In this document: in pieces, positions 48,201 to 56,793 of the stretch
Numbering within the stretch: position 1 is the first letter of the stretch
Layout: each line of letters begins with the position of its first letter
DNA from: Mycobacterium sp. Root265
GTDB taxonomy: Bacteria > Actinomycetota > Actinomycetes > Mycobacteriales > Mycobacteriaceae
Assembly (NCBI RefSeq): GCF_001428895.1
Contig: NZ_LMJA01000030.1
Span: 62,001 to 126,000, forward strand
Direction: 5' to 3'
DNA length: 64,000 nucleotides
Made by a program: the position numbers and the translations under genes
The notes under the pieces: generated by a model
The model's input: only the letters and a program-made list of their open reading frames with translations
Database searches by the model: none
Told to the model about the DNA's origin: nothing

Positions 48201-48572
48201 TTCGCCGGGATTCCCGGTGTGATGGCACCCGCAGCCGGTGCGGCATCGGGTATTCCAGGGATGGTCATGGCACCGCTGGCTGGTGTGACCGGCATCCTCG
48301 CCGAAATGCTTCCGCAGCCCTCGCTCGGCATGCCGAGCGGCACAGGCCTGACGGGCATGCTCCCGACGCCTCAGCTCAACATGCCTTCGGTGAGCGGACT
48401 CCCGGTGCCGGTGCCGACACAGGTGTCCATGCCGACCGACCTGGTCTGTGAAGGTGTGGGCGGATGGTCGTTGTCGACGCCGGGGACCGGCAGTGTGATG
48501 CCGGACGCCACGGCAGCAGCAACGGTCCGACAGGACGACTGGGATCAATCACCCAAGCGTGCAGCGCAATAG
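45255..48572 (+). CDS. Exported Gly/Ala-rich repeat protein with terminal cysteines
   Basis: The 1105-residue product has a clear signal peptide (cleavage after AQA, residue 31). The mature chain is almost entirely low-complexity: Gly/Ala blocks (GGAGGAGAAGGGAG type), an APIAGG/APVAGG array (near 178-205), seven APVGGG units (about nt 47192-47310), PPVEVAL/PPVEVAA heptads (about nt 46590-46730) leading into VPDIDIEVPDISIPGIS, and GGGLPLADAAG units (about nt 47515-47640). Only two Cys occur in the mature chain, Cys44 and Cys1065, each in the short complex end regions. There is no PE or PPE domain, so this is not a PE_PGRS protein. ATG at 45255 follows GGGGA; an earlier ATG at 45198 would mask the signal. 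Function unknown; likely a surface or matrix protein. Confidence 0.85.
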   Translation: MVSKSNRLAVSMIAAAALCTPPLLLSAVAQAQPALQSSAGGVPCVGMVQQLAASPPDVGQSLQGIAAPFTGAGAAPVVIPPATAAGAIPAAGAAGGGAAGGAGGAGAGGGATGGAGGAGAAGGGAGAAGGGAGGAGAAGGGAGGAGAAGGAGGGGAAAGGAGGAGGGAAGGAGGAGAPLAGGAPIAGGAPIAGGAPVAGGAPVGAPLADAAGAVGGAPAGIVDTAGAPIPGALGDGAPLADAAARVGQGGVPGAGGGEGVGGSGGGAPGGDVIHPAAANVGPAGPPAGPLVDAAAVVPPAGGAPVPAAAVIDGAAAAPAAAAPVVGGGEGAAPAAAIGGGDAGGGAGGAGGGGAAGGAGGGGAAGGGGAGAGGGGGAGAGGGGAAGAGGAGAGGGGGAGVGGGGAAGGGAAGGGATGGGAVPVGAVVEGGTGGGVVGGAPVELAVAAPPVEVALPPVEVAAPPVEVALPPVEVAAPPVEVAAPPIEVHAPPVQVAGPPAEISVPDIDIEVPDISIPGISVPGGAGVPGGVVGGAPGAVVGGAPAAVVADAGAAAAAPGAAVVQAAAPAVAGGGAAGGGGAAGGAGAAGGGAAGGGAGAGGAGAGGAGGDAGAVGGGAPAAGGAGGGAPAGGGAAGGAPAGAGGGAPVGGGAPVGGGAPVGGGAPVGGGAPVGGGAPVGGGAPVGGGAPIAGGAPAGAPLVDAAGVPAGTPLVDTSVVGPLMANTGLNSGLLDNAAGAAPGGLAAAEGVIAQGSGGGGLPLADAAGAGGGLPLADAAGVGGGLPLADAAGVGGPAAGAIEDAAAVAIPAGDAGAGAGGAGAGGGAGGAGGGGGAGGGGGAGGAGAGGGGGAAGGGAGGGAGAGGAGGAGGGGAAGGGAGGAGGAGAGGGGGAGGAGAGGAGAGGGGAAGGGAAGGGATGAAGAGGAGAGGVNAAVVGPLMASTGGLGAVQAVTAPAVAAVQAAAPAAAVGGGSAGVSSGGGTAFAGIPGVMAPAAGAASGIPGMVMAPLAGVTGILAEMLPQPSLGMPSGTGLTGMLPTPQLNMPSVSGLPVPVPTQVSMPTDLVCEGVGGWSLSTPGTGSVMPDATAAATVRQDDWDQSPKRAAQ

Positions 48573-49160
48573 GTAGCGGTAGTACAGCGCACGCCGGATC
48601 ACGGCACCCGGCAGCACGTCGCCGGCCACGCGTCGAATCTCATCGAGAGACTCACGCGGGTCGGCGACGGGCACGCCGATATCAGGGACCTCGGAATGCC
48701 GCCACGACCCGGCGCGCACCGCGGGCAGGCACACCGCTGACCAGATCCAATCGCGGACAGTCTTGTTCGCGCTGAGCCCGACCACGGCGATGGTGCCACC
48801 CGGGTTCAGCAGGTCGCACGCCCGGGCCAGACCTGCCCGGGTATCCATATGGTGCAGGCTCGCCACGAAGGTGATCAGGTCGAATCGCCGCGGTCCGGGA
48901 TCGAAGGTGTCGAAGACAGATTCGCGTACCTCAACCTCGGGCAGCGTGCCGACTCGCTCGACAGCCCGCCGGACGGCCGACGCGTCAGGATCGATCGCGG
49001 TGACGGTGCGCGACAGCGGTGCCAGCCGCTGCGCCAGAAGCCCGTCGCCGCAACCGACGTCGAGCACGTCACCCGGTCGTCGCGCGGCGATGTCGAGCAA
49101 CCACGGGTGGTAGGCGGTGTTGTGGTTCCAGTACTCGTCGTTGAAGGACCCCATGTCCAT
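48549..49160 (-). CDS. Class I SAM-dependent methyltransferase
   Basis: This 203-residue methyltransferase has motif I VLDVGCGDG (32-40), motif II acidic ending at TAIDPD, and motif post-II FDLITFVASLHHMD. The C-terminal third (from about 135) is basic and may hold the acceptor-binding elements. The acceptor is unknown. Its 3' end overlaps the convergent repeat-protein gene by 24 bases. A second ATG at 49154 is an alternative start. Confidence 0.87.
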   Translation of the reverse strand: MDMGSFNDEYWNHNTAYHPWLLDIAARRPGDVLDVGCGDGLLAQRLAPLSRTVTAIDPDASAVRRAVERVGTLPEVEVRESVFDTFDPGPRRFDLITFVASLHHMDTRAGLARACDLLNPGGTIAVVGLSANKTVRDWIWSAVCLPAVRAGSWRHSEVPDIGVPVADPRESLDEIRRVAGDVLPGAVIRRALYYRYLLRCTLG

Positions 49161-49212
49161 CCACTGTGCCAGCGGCGCCGAAAAGGTGCGTGGGGCGGTG
49201 CGCAGGCGACCT

Positions 49213-49218
49213 TAGGAT
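49213..49218 (+). promoter_or_regulatory. -10 element of the EspC-like operon, leaderless
   Basis: TAGGAT fits TANNNT and ends 7 bases before the ATG at 49226. A GAGGG stretch lies between, so both leaderless and Shine-Dalgarno-assisted initiation are possible. Confidence 0.4.
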
Positions 49219-49225
49219 GAGGGTT

Positions 49226-49531
49226 ATGTCATCCACACTGCGGGTCGACCCCTCGCGGCTGGTCGCGGCGGCGTCGGCCGAAGGTGAGGTGGGCGCGTTC
49301 GTCGCGGCGATGGCGGCCGGACAGTCCCTGACCGGGGCTGCCGCCGGAGTGTCCCAGTTGCGCAGCGGTGCCGCTCTCGCCTTCGCGGCATCGGCGATCG
49401 ACAAGGCCGGCGCCGCCATCGGTGCGGAATTGTCCGCGCATGCGGACAAACTCAACACCGCCGCGGACACCTACCGTCGTACCGACGACGCTCTGGGTAG
49501 CCGGTTGGGTCAGGTCGCGGGAACGATCTGA
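49226..49531 (+). CDS. EspC-like/ESX-1-type secretion-associated protein
   Basis: This 101-residue all-helical protein resembles the EspC/DUF2580 class of type VII secretion substrates: two Ala-rich amphipathic helices with a turn near residue 45, and a C-terminal YRRTD (Tyr83, Asp87) that fits the YxxxD/E export signal. It is the first gene of a three-gene operon with a WXG-bearing hydrolase and a lipoprotein. It is probably a secretion partner of the hydrolase. No ESX core gene is in the window. Confidence 0.75.
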   Translation: MSSTLRVDPSRLVAAASAEGEVGAFVAAMAAGQSLTGAAAGVSQLRSGAALAFAASAIDKAGAAIGAELSAHADKLNTAADTYRRTDDALGSRLGQVAGTI

Positions 49532-49544
49532 CGGGAATGCCCTT

Positions 49545-51263
49545 ATGCCGGTGACGATTCCACAGGTTCAGGGTTCGCAACCGGATCAGCTGGAGCGTTC
49601 GGGCGCCGAGCTCGGCAGGCATGCAGCCCGGCTGGCAGGCAGGATCGACCAGCAGCGCGCCACCCTGCACATGCTGCGGTCGGGCTGGCGGGGCGTTGCC
49701 TCCGATGCCGCTCACGACACGGTCGCGCCCACCGTGCAGCGGATGCAGCAGATGCACGACGCGCTCGTGCGCGCCGGAACCCTCCTGTCCGACGGCGGCA
49801 GCAGCCTGGAACACACCCGGACGCAACTCATCGCCGTGGTCGGCCGGCTGACCGCCCAGGGCTGGCTCATCGCGCCCGACGGCTCGGTGTCGGTGCGTCC
49901 CGGTTCGATGCTCGATCACCACCGCAGCCTCAGCCCGGTACACGACACGCGGCTGCGACAACTGGCGGCCACCCACGCGATGACACTCAAAACGATGCTC
50001 GCGCAGTTCGACACCACCGACCGCGACCTCAGCCGGCAGCTGGGCGCGGCCGTCGCCGGTCTGGACCTGCCGGCACCAGGTTTCGGGTCCTGCGCTCGGG
50101 GTGCGCAAATGCCGGCGGGAGATGATCCGTGCGAGGTCAAGCGGTGGTGGGATGCACTGACGGCATCGGAGCGTGCGCAACTGCAGCACGACCGCCCGAA
50201 TGCGCTGGGCAACCTCAACGGGATATCGGTCGCCGTCCGCAGTGCGGCCAACATCGCGGTGATGCAGCGCGATATCGCCCGCGTCGAGAACGCCACCTCC
50301 GCGGTACCTGCTGCGGCGATGACGAGATATCACAACGCGCTGAAGGTGCGGGAAGCGCTGAATGCCAACCGGGACATGACCCGTGGCACCGACACGTTTC
50401 TCTACGTTTACGAGCCGGAAGCGTTTCACGGGCAGGGACGCGTCGCGATCTCGATAGGTGACCCGGACGGAGCCGCGAACACCGCCGTGGTGGTGCCCGG
50501 CACCAGCAACAGTGTGACCAGCGGCTGGCTGGCCGGCCCGGACGCCGCGAACGTCTTCAACGAGACCAAGTCCGCGGACCGCCACAAGCCGGTCGCCGTC
50601 CTCGCTTGGATGGGCTACGACGCGCCGGACAGCTTGGCCGACCCGCACGTCGCGCAGGTCGCAAACGCCCGGGAGGGCGGCGCGTTGCTGGCGTCTGATG
50701 TCAACGCACTGGAGGTCACCAACACGGGCGACGCGCACGTCACCGCCGTCGGGCACTCCTACGGTTCCACCACCGTCGCCGATGCCGCCGCGGGTTACCG
50801 GATGCGCGCCGACGATATCGTGCTCATCGGTTCGCCCGGAACCGATCTGGCCACCAGCGCCGCCGATTTTCATCTTCCCGACGGTGGGCGGGTTTTCGTC
50901 GGCGCGGCCGCCACCGACCCCGTGACGCTGCTGGGCGGGGATAGCAATCAGGTCCACATACCAGGTTCCGGGCTGACCGTCGGGCTCGGCACCGATCCCG
51001 CCGATGACGACTTCGGGTCCACCCGGTTCAAGGCCGAGGTCGCCGGGACAGGTTGGCCGTGGACCGATCACAGCGGGTACCTGGAGCCGGGCGGCGAATC
51101 TCTCTACAGCATCGCCGTCATCGCCTCGGGCCGGGGCGACGAACTTGAGAGCATGGGGATGACGGCGCCACCCCGGACCCAGATCGCGATCCCCGGGATG
51201 CCCGTCGTCGAGATCGACGCCGAGGTGTTCCGGCCTGCCACCGGCGGGCACCACCATGGGTAG
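49545..51263 (+). CDS. WXG100-like/DUF1023 alpha/beta hydrolase
   Basis: The 572-residue protein begins with a helical hairpin containing a WRG turn (48-50, RSGWRGVASDAA), as in WXG100 proteins, and a second long helical region to about 200. The C-terminal half is a DUF1023 alpha/beta hydrolase with nucleophile elbow GHSYGS (Ser405) and a His in WTDHSGYL as the likely catalytic base. Two Cys (CARG and CEVK, about 183 and 196) may pair. The spacing to the EspC-like gene is 13 bases. This looks like a type VII-exported hydrolase (lipase or esterase); its substrate is unknown. Confidence 0.82.
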   Translation: MPVTIPQVQGSQPDQLERSGAELGRHAARLAGRIDQQRATLHMLRSGWRGVASDAAHDTVAPTVQRMQQMHDALVRAGTLLSDGGSSLEHTRTQLIAVVGRLTAQGWLIAPDGSVSVRPGSMLDHHRSLSPVHDTRLRQLAATHAMTLKTMLAQFDTTDRDLSRQLGAAVAGLDLPAPGFGSCARGAQMPAGDDPCEVKRWWDALTASERAQLQHDRPNALGNLNGISVAVRSAANIAVMQRDIARVENATSAVPAAAMTRYHNALKVREALNANRDMTRGTDTFLYVYEPEAFHGQGRVAISIGDPDGAANTAVVVPGTSNSVTSGWLAGPDAANVFNETKSADRHKPVAVLAWMGYDAPDSLADPHVAQVANAREGGALLASDVNALEVTNTGDAHVTAVGHSYGSTTVADAAAGYRMRADDIVLIGSPGTDLATSAADFHLPDGGRVFVGAAATDPVTLLGGDSNQVHIPGSGLTVGLGTDPADDDFGSTRFKAEVAGTGWPWTDHSGYLEPGGESLYSIAVIASGRGDELESMGMTAPPRTQIAIPGMPVVEIDAEVFRPATGGHHHG

Positions 51264-51287
51264 CTCACCGACGTTCGAGGGGAAGTC

Positions 51288-51788
51288 TTGGGTGCCAAGA
51301 GATTCGGTGCGGGATTGCTCGCCGTTCTCGTCACAGGATGTGGGACCGTGGCATCGCTGACCGAACTGGTGCCCGACCCGTTGACCCCCGAGCAGTCCAA
51401 GGCGCAGGTCGTCGATGCTGCCCGCGATGTCGTGCGTGCTCTGCAGCTCGAAGTGACCAGGGTGGTGTTCTGGCGCGCTTCGTGCAATGACCAGCACGAA
51501 GCCCCGTTCCGCAGCGTGATCAGCATCTGGTATCCGACCGCGCCGACATTGGAGACCTCCGATGCCGAGGTGGCGGAGATGATCCGGCGGTTACAGGCCG
51601 ACGGCTGGACCGGCGACACCGAGTTCGCGAGCCACGGTGCCGCCGTCGCCAAACACAACGTCGTGGCGGTGCTCACCCCACAGGCGGTGGGGCACAAGAA
51701 CAGAGGTATCGACCTGTACGGCGAATGCCGCGATGTCACCACTACCAAGGCGACCGTAGGCAGCACCGAGCGCATCAGCCTCGACTAG
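51288..51788 (+). CDS. Putative lipoprotein
   Basis: This 166-residue protein starts with TTG after GAGGGGAAG and has a short lipoprotein signal ending in lipobox VTGC (Cys18). The mature domain has alpha/beta character with two Cys (SCNDQ and GECRD) that may form a disulfide. It is 24 bases downstream of the hydrolase gene, forming the third gene of the operon. In comparable operons such lipoproteins may act as immunity or chaperone proteins for the exported enzyme, but here that is inference only. Confidence 0.8.
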   Translation: MGAKRFGAGLLAVLVTGCGTVASLTELVPDPLTPEQSKAQVVDAARDVVRALQLEVTRVVFWRASCNDQHEAPFRSVISIWYPTAPTLETSDAEVAEMIRRLQADGWTGDTEFASHGAAVAKHNVVAVLTPQAVGHKNRGIDLYGECRDVTTTKATVGSTERISLD

Positions 51789-53389
51789 GCGCGGGCCAAC
51801 CGGTCCGGCGGTACCGCCGCCAGCAACGCGCGGGTGTACTCGTGCTCCGGCGAGGCGAAAAGCTCGGCGGCGGGCCGGTATTCGATACACTCACCGGCGC
51901 GCAGCACCAACACATCGTGGCTCACCCGCTCGATGACCGCCAGATCATGCCCGATGAACAGGTAGGTCAGCCCGAGATCGCGCTGCAGTTCGAGCAGCAG
52001 ATCGAGCACCTTGGCCTGCACCGACACATCCAGTGAGGCAGTGGCCTCATCGAGGATCAACAGTTCGGGCTGCACGGCCAATGCGCGGGCGATGTTCACC
52101 CGCTGGCGCTGCCCGCCGGATAGCTCGTGCGGGTAGCGGGATGCGAACGACGCGGACAGCCCGACGGACTCCAGCAGCTCACCCACCCGGGCCTCCCGAT
52201 TGGTGCGGTCGGTCACCAGGGCGTGCACGACGAGCGGTTCGGCGATTGACACCCCGACCGGCATCCTCGGGTTCAGCGAGGCGAACGGATCCTGCATCAC
52301 CAGACTGATGCGCCGTCGCACGGTCTTCTGCTGTGCGCCGGGCACATTCAGTACATCGGTGCCGTCGAGGACCGCACTGCCCGCTCGGGGTGCCACCAGG
52401 CCGGTGAGCGCCGAGGCCACGGTGGACTTGCCCGAACCGGATTCACCCACCAGGCCCAGGGTGGCGCCCCGGCGGATCCGGAATGACAGCTCCTTGACCG
52501 CGTGCACCACCGATTTACCCGTCGGGGTGCGCACCGGGAAGCGGATGTCGAGGCCCTCGACATCCAGCAGCACCGGCGCGTCAGGCGTCGGGGCAGGCGG
52601 TCCGCTCCCGCCCAACACCGGACGGGCAGCGAGTAATTCGCGGGTGTAGGGCTCGCGCGGGTGATCGAAGATGTCGTCGACACTCGCCCGCTCGACCACC
52701 GATCCGTTGCGCAGCACGGTGACCGTGTCGGCCACCTCGCCGATGACCCCGAGATCGTGACTGATCCACAGCACCGCGGTCCCGAAATCCCGCTGCAGAT
52801 CCCGGATCAGCTCGATGATCTGGGACTGGGTGGTGACGTCCAGGGCGGTGGTGGGTTCGTCGGCGATCAGCAGTTCCGGATCGCAGGCCAGTGCGATGGC
52901 GACCATCACGCGTTGGCGCTGTCCGCCGGAGAGCTGATGCGGATAGCTGCGCAGCCGGTTCTGTGGTTCGGGCAGACCGACCGCCTCGAGCAGTTCCAGT
53001 GCCCGCGCGCGGGCCTGCCGCCGCGTCTGATGTTTGTGTGTCTCCAATGATTCGGTGATCTGGCGTTCGACCGTCAGCAGCGGGTTCAGCGAGGTGCCGG
53101 GATCCTGGAAGACGAAACCGATCCGGCCGCCGTGCACCCGGCGCAGGGTGCGTGCCGATGCGCCGACGAGTTCCAGGTCCCCGGCGAGGACGCTGGATCC
53201 GCTGACCTGGGCCCCGGGTGCATCGAGCAGCCCGGTCCCGGCCAGCACGGTCATCGACTTACCCGAACCGGACTCACCGACGATGCCGACGGTCTGTTCC
53301 TGTTCCACGGTCACCGACACCCCGCGCACGATCTCCCGGCGCCCGATGCGCACGCCGAGATCGCGGACCGACAACACCTCGGACGTCAT
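51785..53389 (-). CDS. Peptide ABC transporter ATPase (two fused nucleotide-binding domains)
   Basis: This 534-residue protein is an OppD-OppF fusion. Domain 1 has Walker [11 protein letters not shown] (near 38), signature [12 protein letters not shown] and Walker B LLIADEPT; domain 2 (from about 270) has [26 protein letters not shown] and [12 protein letters not shown]. Both sites look complete. It is the last gene of an A-B-C-D operon of the DppABCD (Rv3666c-Rv3663c) type, with 4-base overlaps throughout, and drives peptide uptake. Confidence 0.93.
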   Translation of the reverse strand: MTSEVLSVRDLGVRIGRREIVRGVSVTVEQEQTVGIVGESGSGKSMTVLAGTGLLDAPGAQVSGSSVLAGDLELVGASARTLRRVHGGRIGFVFQDPGTSLNPLLTVERQITESLETHKHQTRRQARARALELLEAVGLPEPQNRLRSYPHQLSGGQRQRVMVAIALACDPELLIADEPTTALDVTTQSQIIELIRDLQRDFGTAVLWISHDLGVIGEVADTVTVLRNGSVVERASVDDIFDHPREPYTRELLAARPVLGGSGPPAPTPDAPVLLDVEGLDIRFPVRTPTGKSVVHAVKELSFRIRRGATLGLVGESGSGKSTVASALTGLVAPRAGSAVLDGTDVLNVPGAQQKTVRRRISLVMQDPFASLNPRMPVGVSIAEPLVVHALVTDRTNREARVGELLESVGLSASFASRYPHELSGGQRQRVNIARALAVQPELLILDEATASLDVSVQAKVLDLLLELQRDLGLTYLFIGHDLAVIERVSHDVLVLRAGECIEYRPAAELFASPEHEYTRALLAAVPPDRLARA

Positions 53390-54267
53390 CGTCGCCTCCG
53401 CGCCTCGATCATGGTGCGCTGCTTGGGGTCCAGCACATCGCGCAGGCCGTCACCCAGCAGGTTGCAGGCGAGCACGATGACGAAGATGGCCAGCCCGGGA
53501 AACACCGCCATCCACCATGCCAGCGTCACGAAACCCTGGGAATCGAAGATCATCCGCCCCAGCGACGGCTGCGGTGGCTGCAGTCCCAGGCCGAGGAAGG
53601 ACAGCGCCGCCTCGGACAGGATCGCGAAGGCCAGCGACAGCGACGTCTGCACGATCAGCGGGCCGGTGATGTTGGGCAGGATGTGCCGCGTCAGGATGTA
53701 GCCCGACCCGGTGCCCATCGTGCGCGACACCGCCACATAGGGCTCGACGCGGACCGAGAGCGTGCTGGCGCGGGCCACCCGCGCGAAAATCGGGACGTAG
53801 ACGGTGCCGATCGCCAGAATCGTTGTGGTGAGCCCCGGCCCGAGGACGGCGACGATGGCCAAGGCCAGCAGCAGCACCGGGAACGCGAACATCACATCGA
53901 CCATCCGCATCACCACGGTGTCCAGCCAGCCGCCCCGATACCCGGCCAGCACCCCCAACGTGACACCGACGACGGCGGCGAACGCCACGCTGATCACCGC
54001 CACCATCATCGATGCCTGCACGGCGACCAGCACCCGCGACAGCACATCGCGGCCCAGTTCGTCGGTGCCCATCCAGTGCGCGCCGCTGGGTGGGTGTAGG
54101 GCCTGCGGAACATTCACATCGTTGACGCCGTACGGGGTGATCCAGGAGGCGGTCAGCGCGATCACGATGACCGCGATGAGCACCACTGCACTCAGCACGG
54201 TCACCGGATTGCCGGCCAGCAACCGCCAGGCCCTGGTCCGCTCGTCGTCGAGTTCGTGTTCGGTCAT
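53386..54267 (-). CDS. Peptide ABC transporter permease (DppC-like)
   Basis: This 293-residue permease has an N-terminal cytoplasmic segment and helix followed by the periplasmic loop HPPSGAHWMGTDELGRDVLSR (shown in part: HWMGTDELGRDVLSR), the DppC/OppC signature, then five helices with the EAA loop RVEPYVAVSRTMGTGS contacting the ATPase. It overlaps the permease gene upstream and the ATPase gene downstream by 4 bases each. Confidence 0.93.
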   Translation of the reverse strand: MTEHELDDERTRAWRLLAGNPVTVLSAVVLIAVIVIALTASWITPYGVNDVNVPQALHPPSGAHWMGTDELGRDVLSRVLVAVQASMMVAVISVAFAAVVGVTLGVLAGYRGGWLDTVVMRMVDVMFAFPVLLLALAIVAVLGPGLTTTILAIGTVYVPIFARVARASTLSVRVEPYVAVSRTMGTGSGYILTRHILPNITGPLIVQTSLSLAFAILSEAALSFLGLGLQPPQPSLGRMIFDSQGFVTLAWWMAVFPGLAIFVIVLACNLLGDGLRDVLDPKQRTMIEARRRR

Positions 54268-55214
54268 GACAGCCGAATCCTCGGATCGACCACCGCGTAC
54301 AGCAGATCCACCAGCAGGTTGACCACCAGGAACAGCACCGCCATCAGCAGGACCGCGCCCTGGATCACCGGGTAGTCACGCGCGGCCACCGAATTGAACA
54401 CCAACCGGCCCAGACCGGGCCAGGCGAACACCACCTCGACCACGATGACACCACTGAGGATGGTGGCCAACTGGATACCGGTGATGGTGAGAATCGGGAC
54501 CAGCGCGTTGCGCACGGTATGACGCATCGTCACCACCCGGGGCGGAAGACCCTTGGAGCGTGCGGTGCGCACGTAACCCATGGCGGTCACCTCCAGCACC
54601 GCCGATCGGACGTAGCGGGTCATGATGGCCGCGGCCACCAAGCCGACGGTCAGCCCCGGCAGGATGACGTGGCGCAGCCAGCCGCCCGGGTCCTCGAACA
54701 GCGGGCGGTAACCCGAGGTCGGCAGCCATCCCAGCACGGTGGAGAACAGCGAGATGAGCAGGATGCCGAGCCAGAAATCGGGCACCGACACGCCGAATTG
54801 GCTTGTGATGCGCACGATCGCGTCGCTGGCGCGGCCTTCCCGCAGTGCGGAGTAGATCCCGGCGGGCAGTGCGATCGCCAGCGCCAGGACGATGCCGACG
54901 AGTGCGAGGGACACCGTCGCCGGCAGCCGGTCCAGCAGGATCTCGGTGACGGGGTCGCCGTTGCGGAAGCTCACGCCCAGGTTTCCGGTGGCCGCGTGGC
55001 CGAGGTAGCCGAAGAACTGGCTGATCAGCGGCTGGTCGAGTCCGCTGGCCTGGCGTAGCGCCGCGTACGCCTCTGGCGTGTAGCGGGTCCCGAGGGCGAT
55101 CCGCACGGGATCACCGGGGACCAGGTGCACCAGCGCGAACACCACGATCAGCACACCCACCAACACCACCAGCGAGTACGCCAGCCGCCGGGCCAGGAAC
55201 CTCAATACCGTCAC
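54264..55214 (-). CDS. Peptide ABC transporter permease (DppB-like)
   Basis: This 316-residue permease opens with the DppB-type FLARRLAYSLVVLVGVLIVV helix and the conserved loop LVHLVPGDPVRIALG, followed by the EAA coupling loop AMGYVRTARSKGLPP (near 215) and the WPGLGRLVFNSVAARDYP segment near the C-terminus. It pairs with the DppC-like permease. Its start overlaps the stop of the binding-protein gene. Confidence 0.93.
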   Translation of the reverse strand: MTVLRFLARRLAYSLVVLVGVLIVVFALVHLVPGDPVRIALGTRYTPEAYAALRQASGLDQPLISQFFGYLGHAATGNLGVSFRNGDPVTEILLDRLPATVSLALVGIVLALAIALPAGIYSALREGRASDAIVRITSQFGVSVPDFWLGILLISLFSTVLGWLPTSGYRPLFEDPGGWLRHVILPGLTVGLVAAAIMTRYVRSAVLEVTAMGYVRTARSKGLPPRVVTMRHTVRNALVPILTITGIQLATILSGVIVVEVVFAWPGLGRLVFNSVAARDYPVIQGAVLLMAVLFLVVNLLVDLLYAVVDPRIRLS

Positions 55215-56740
55215 TGGTCGGCACCGCCGCCCAGGACGGCGCCGCGGAACCGGATCGCCTTGTCGCGGCGCGCCTCATACCCGGACAGGCCCGGCGCCCA
55301 GGCCTGCAGCACCGCCGGGTTGTAGAGGTACAGGTAGCTCACCTCGTCGGCGATGAGGGTGGCCGCCTGCGCGTAATCTTCTTTGCGCGCTTGTTGATCG
55401 GTTTCGGTGCGGCCCGCGTCGAGCAGTTTGTCCACCCGCGGGTCGGAGAATTTCTGGGCATTGCTGGTGCCGTCGGTGTGGTGCTGGGCGTAGTAGAAAT
55501 CGTCGGGGTCGATATTGCCCAGCCAGCCCATCATCAGCATGTCGAACCGTCCGCTGTTCTGTTCGTCGAGCCAGGTGGCGAAGTCGACGGTGCGGATGTT
55601 CGCGGTAATGCCCAGGGGTTCAAGGTTGTCGGCGATCACCTGAGCGGCAGTGACGGTTTGCGGATACTCGGTGGTGACCAGCACGTCCATCGTCGATGGT
55701 GTCACGCCGGCCTCGGCCAACAGCGATTTGGCCTTGTCGAGGTCCTGGCTGTAACGGTCGTACGGCACGAACCACGGGTTGCCTTCGGGGATCGCCAGCT
55801 GATTCGCCTGCGCGGTGCCGTAACTGGTGGCCTGCACGATCGAGGGCCGGTCGATGGCATACGCCACGGCCTGCCGGACGCGCACATCGTTCCAGGGTGG
55901 CCGGGCCAGGTTCAGTGCCAGATACCAGTAGTCGTTACTGGGTGTTTCGGCCAGATGCAGCGAGTCGTCGTTGCGCAGCTGGGTGACCCGTTGCGCCGGC
56001 ACGGCATCGGTCCAGTCGACTTCACCGGCCTGCAGTGCCGACAGCGCGGTCGACGGTTCACTGATGAACCGGTAGGTGACCCCGGGAATCTTCGGGGTGC
56101 CGCCCCAGTACCGTTCGTTGGCGCGCAGGGTGATCGAGTCGCCGCTTTTCTGGCTGACGAAGGAGAACGGTCCGGTGCCGATCGGGTGGGTGGCGATCTG
56201 ACCGTCCTCGACATTGGCGCGCTGCACGATCGCCATTCCCTTGAACCCGCCGAGGTTGGTCAGCAGGTTCGGCGTCGGGCGCGCCAGCGTGATGCGCACG
56301 GTGCGGTCGTCGGTGGCGCTGACATCGGTGATGGCGCTGAACTTGTCGACGTTGGTGAGTTCCTCGTCGATGATGCGGCGGTAGGAGTAGACGACGTCGT
56401 CGGCGGTGAACGGACTGCCGTCATGAAAGGTCACGCCGGGCCGCAGCCGGAATGTCCAGACCAGCTGGTCCGGTGAGGTCTCCCAGGACTCCGCCAGCGC
56501 CGGGCGCATGATCAGATCGGCGTCGGGTTCGACGAGCGTGTCGTAGACGTTCTCCAGCACTTCGAAGGAGAAGTAGGCGCTGGTCTTGTGCGGGTCCAAC
56601 TGGTCGGGTTCCCCCGAGATGGCGGCGATCAGATTGCCTGAGTCCTGGCCGAGATCGACCCGCTGGCCGGTGGAACACGCGCCGCAGGTGAGGACGACCA
56701 CGGCGGCGAGCACGGCCGCAAGCAGTCGCATATCCGTCAC
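55211..56740 (-). CDS. Peptide ABC transporter substrate-binding lipoprotein (DppA-like)
   Basis: This 509-residue SBP family 5 protein has an N-terminal signal ending around LTCGACST, a slightly degenerate lipobox, followed by GEPDQLDPHKT and the family signatures LAESWETSPDQLVWTFRLRP and VRQAVAYAIDRP. It captures peptides outside the membrane for the downstream permeases and ATPase. GTG at 56740 is used; ATG at 56731 would trim three residues and suit the signal peptide equally well. It is first in its operon. Confidence 0.92.
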   Translation of the reverse strand: MTDMRLLAAVLAAVVVLTCGACSTGQRVDLGQDSGNLIAAISGEPDQLDPHKTSAYFSFEVLENVYDTLVEPDADLIMRPALAESWETSPDQLVWTFRLRPGVTFHDGSPFTADDVVYSYRRIIDEELTNVDKFSAITDVSATDDRTVRITLARPTPNLLTNLGGFKGMAIVQRANVEDGQIATHPIGTGPFSFVSQKSGDSITLRANERYWGGTPKIPGVTYRFISEPSTALSALQAGEVDWTDAVPAQRVTQLRNDDSLHLAETPSNDYWYLALNLARPPWNDVRVRQAVAYAIDRPSIVQATSYGTAQANQLAIPEGNPWFVPYDRYSQDLDKAKSLLAEAGVTPSTMDVLVTTEYPQTVTAAQVIADNLEPLGITANIRTVDFATWLDEQNSGRFDMLMMGWLGNIDPDDFYYAQHHTDGTSNAQKFSDPRVDKLLDAGRTETDQQARKEDYAQAATLIADEVSYLYLYNPAVLQAWAPGLSGYEARRDKAIRFRGAVLGGGADQ

Positions 56741-56793
56741 TTTCCGCCTACGTCGGCCCCGGGTTGGGCGGCGACGTACAGGTGACTGGGCGT

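Noticed and set aside
45255-48572. PE_PGRS family assignment for the Gly/Ala-rich protein
   Set aside because: Composition is similar, but there is no N-terminal PE domain; instead a cleavable signal peptide and non-PGRS repeats are present.
49452-51497. 680-codon frame antisense to the DUF1023 hydrolase
   Set aside because: Shadow of a high-GC gene; no recognisable motifs, whereas the forward frame has WXG and GHSYGS motifs.
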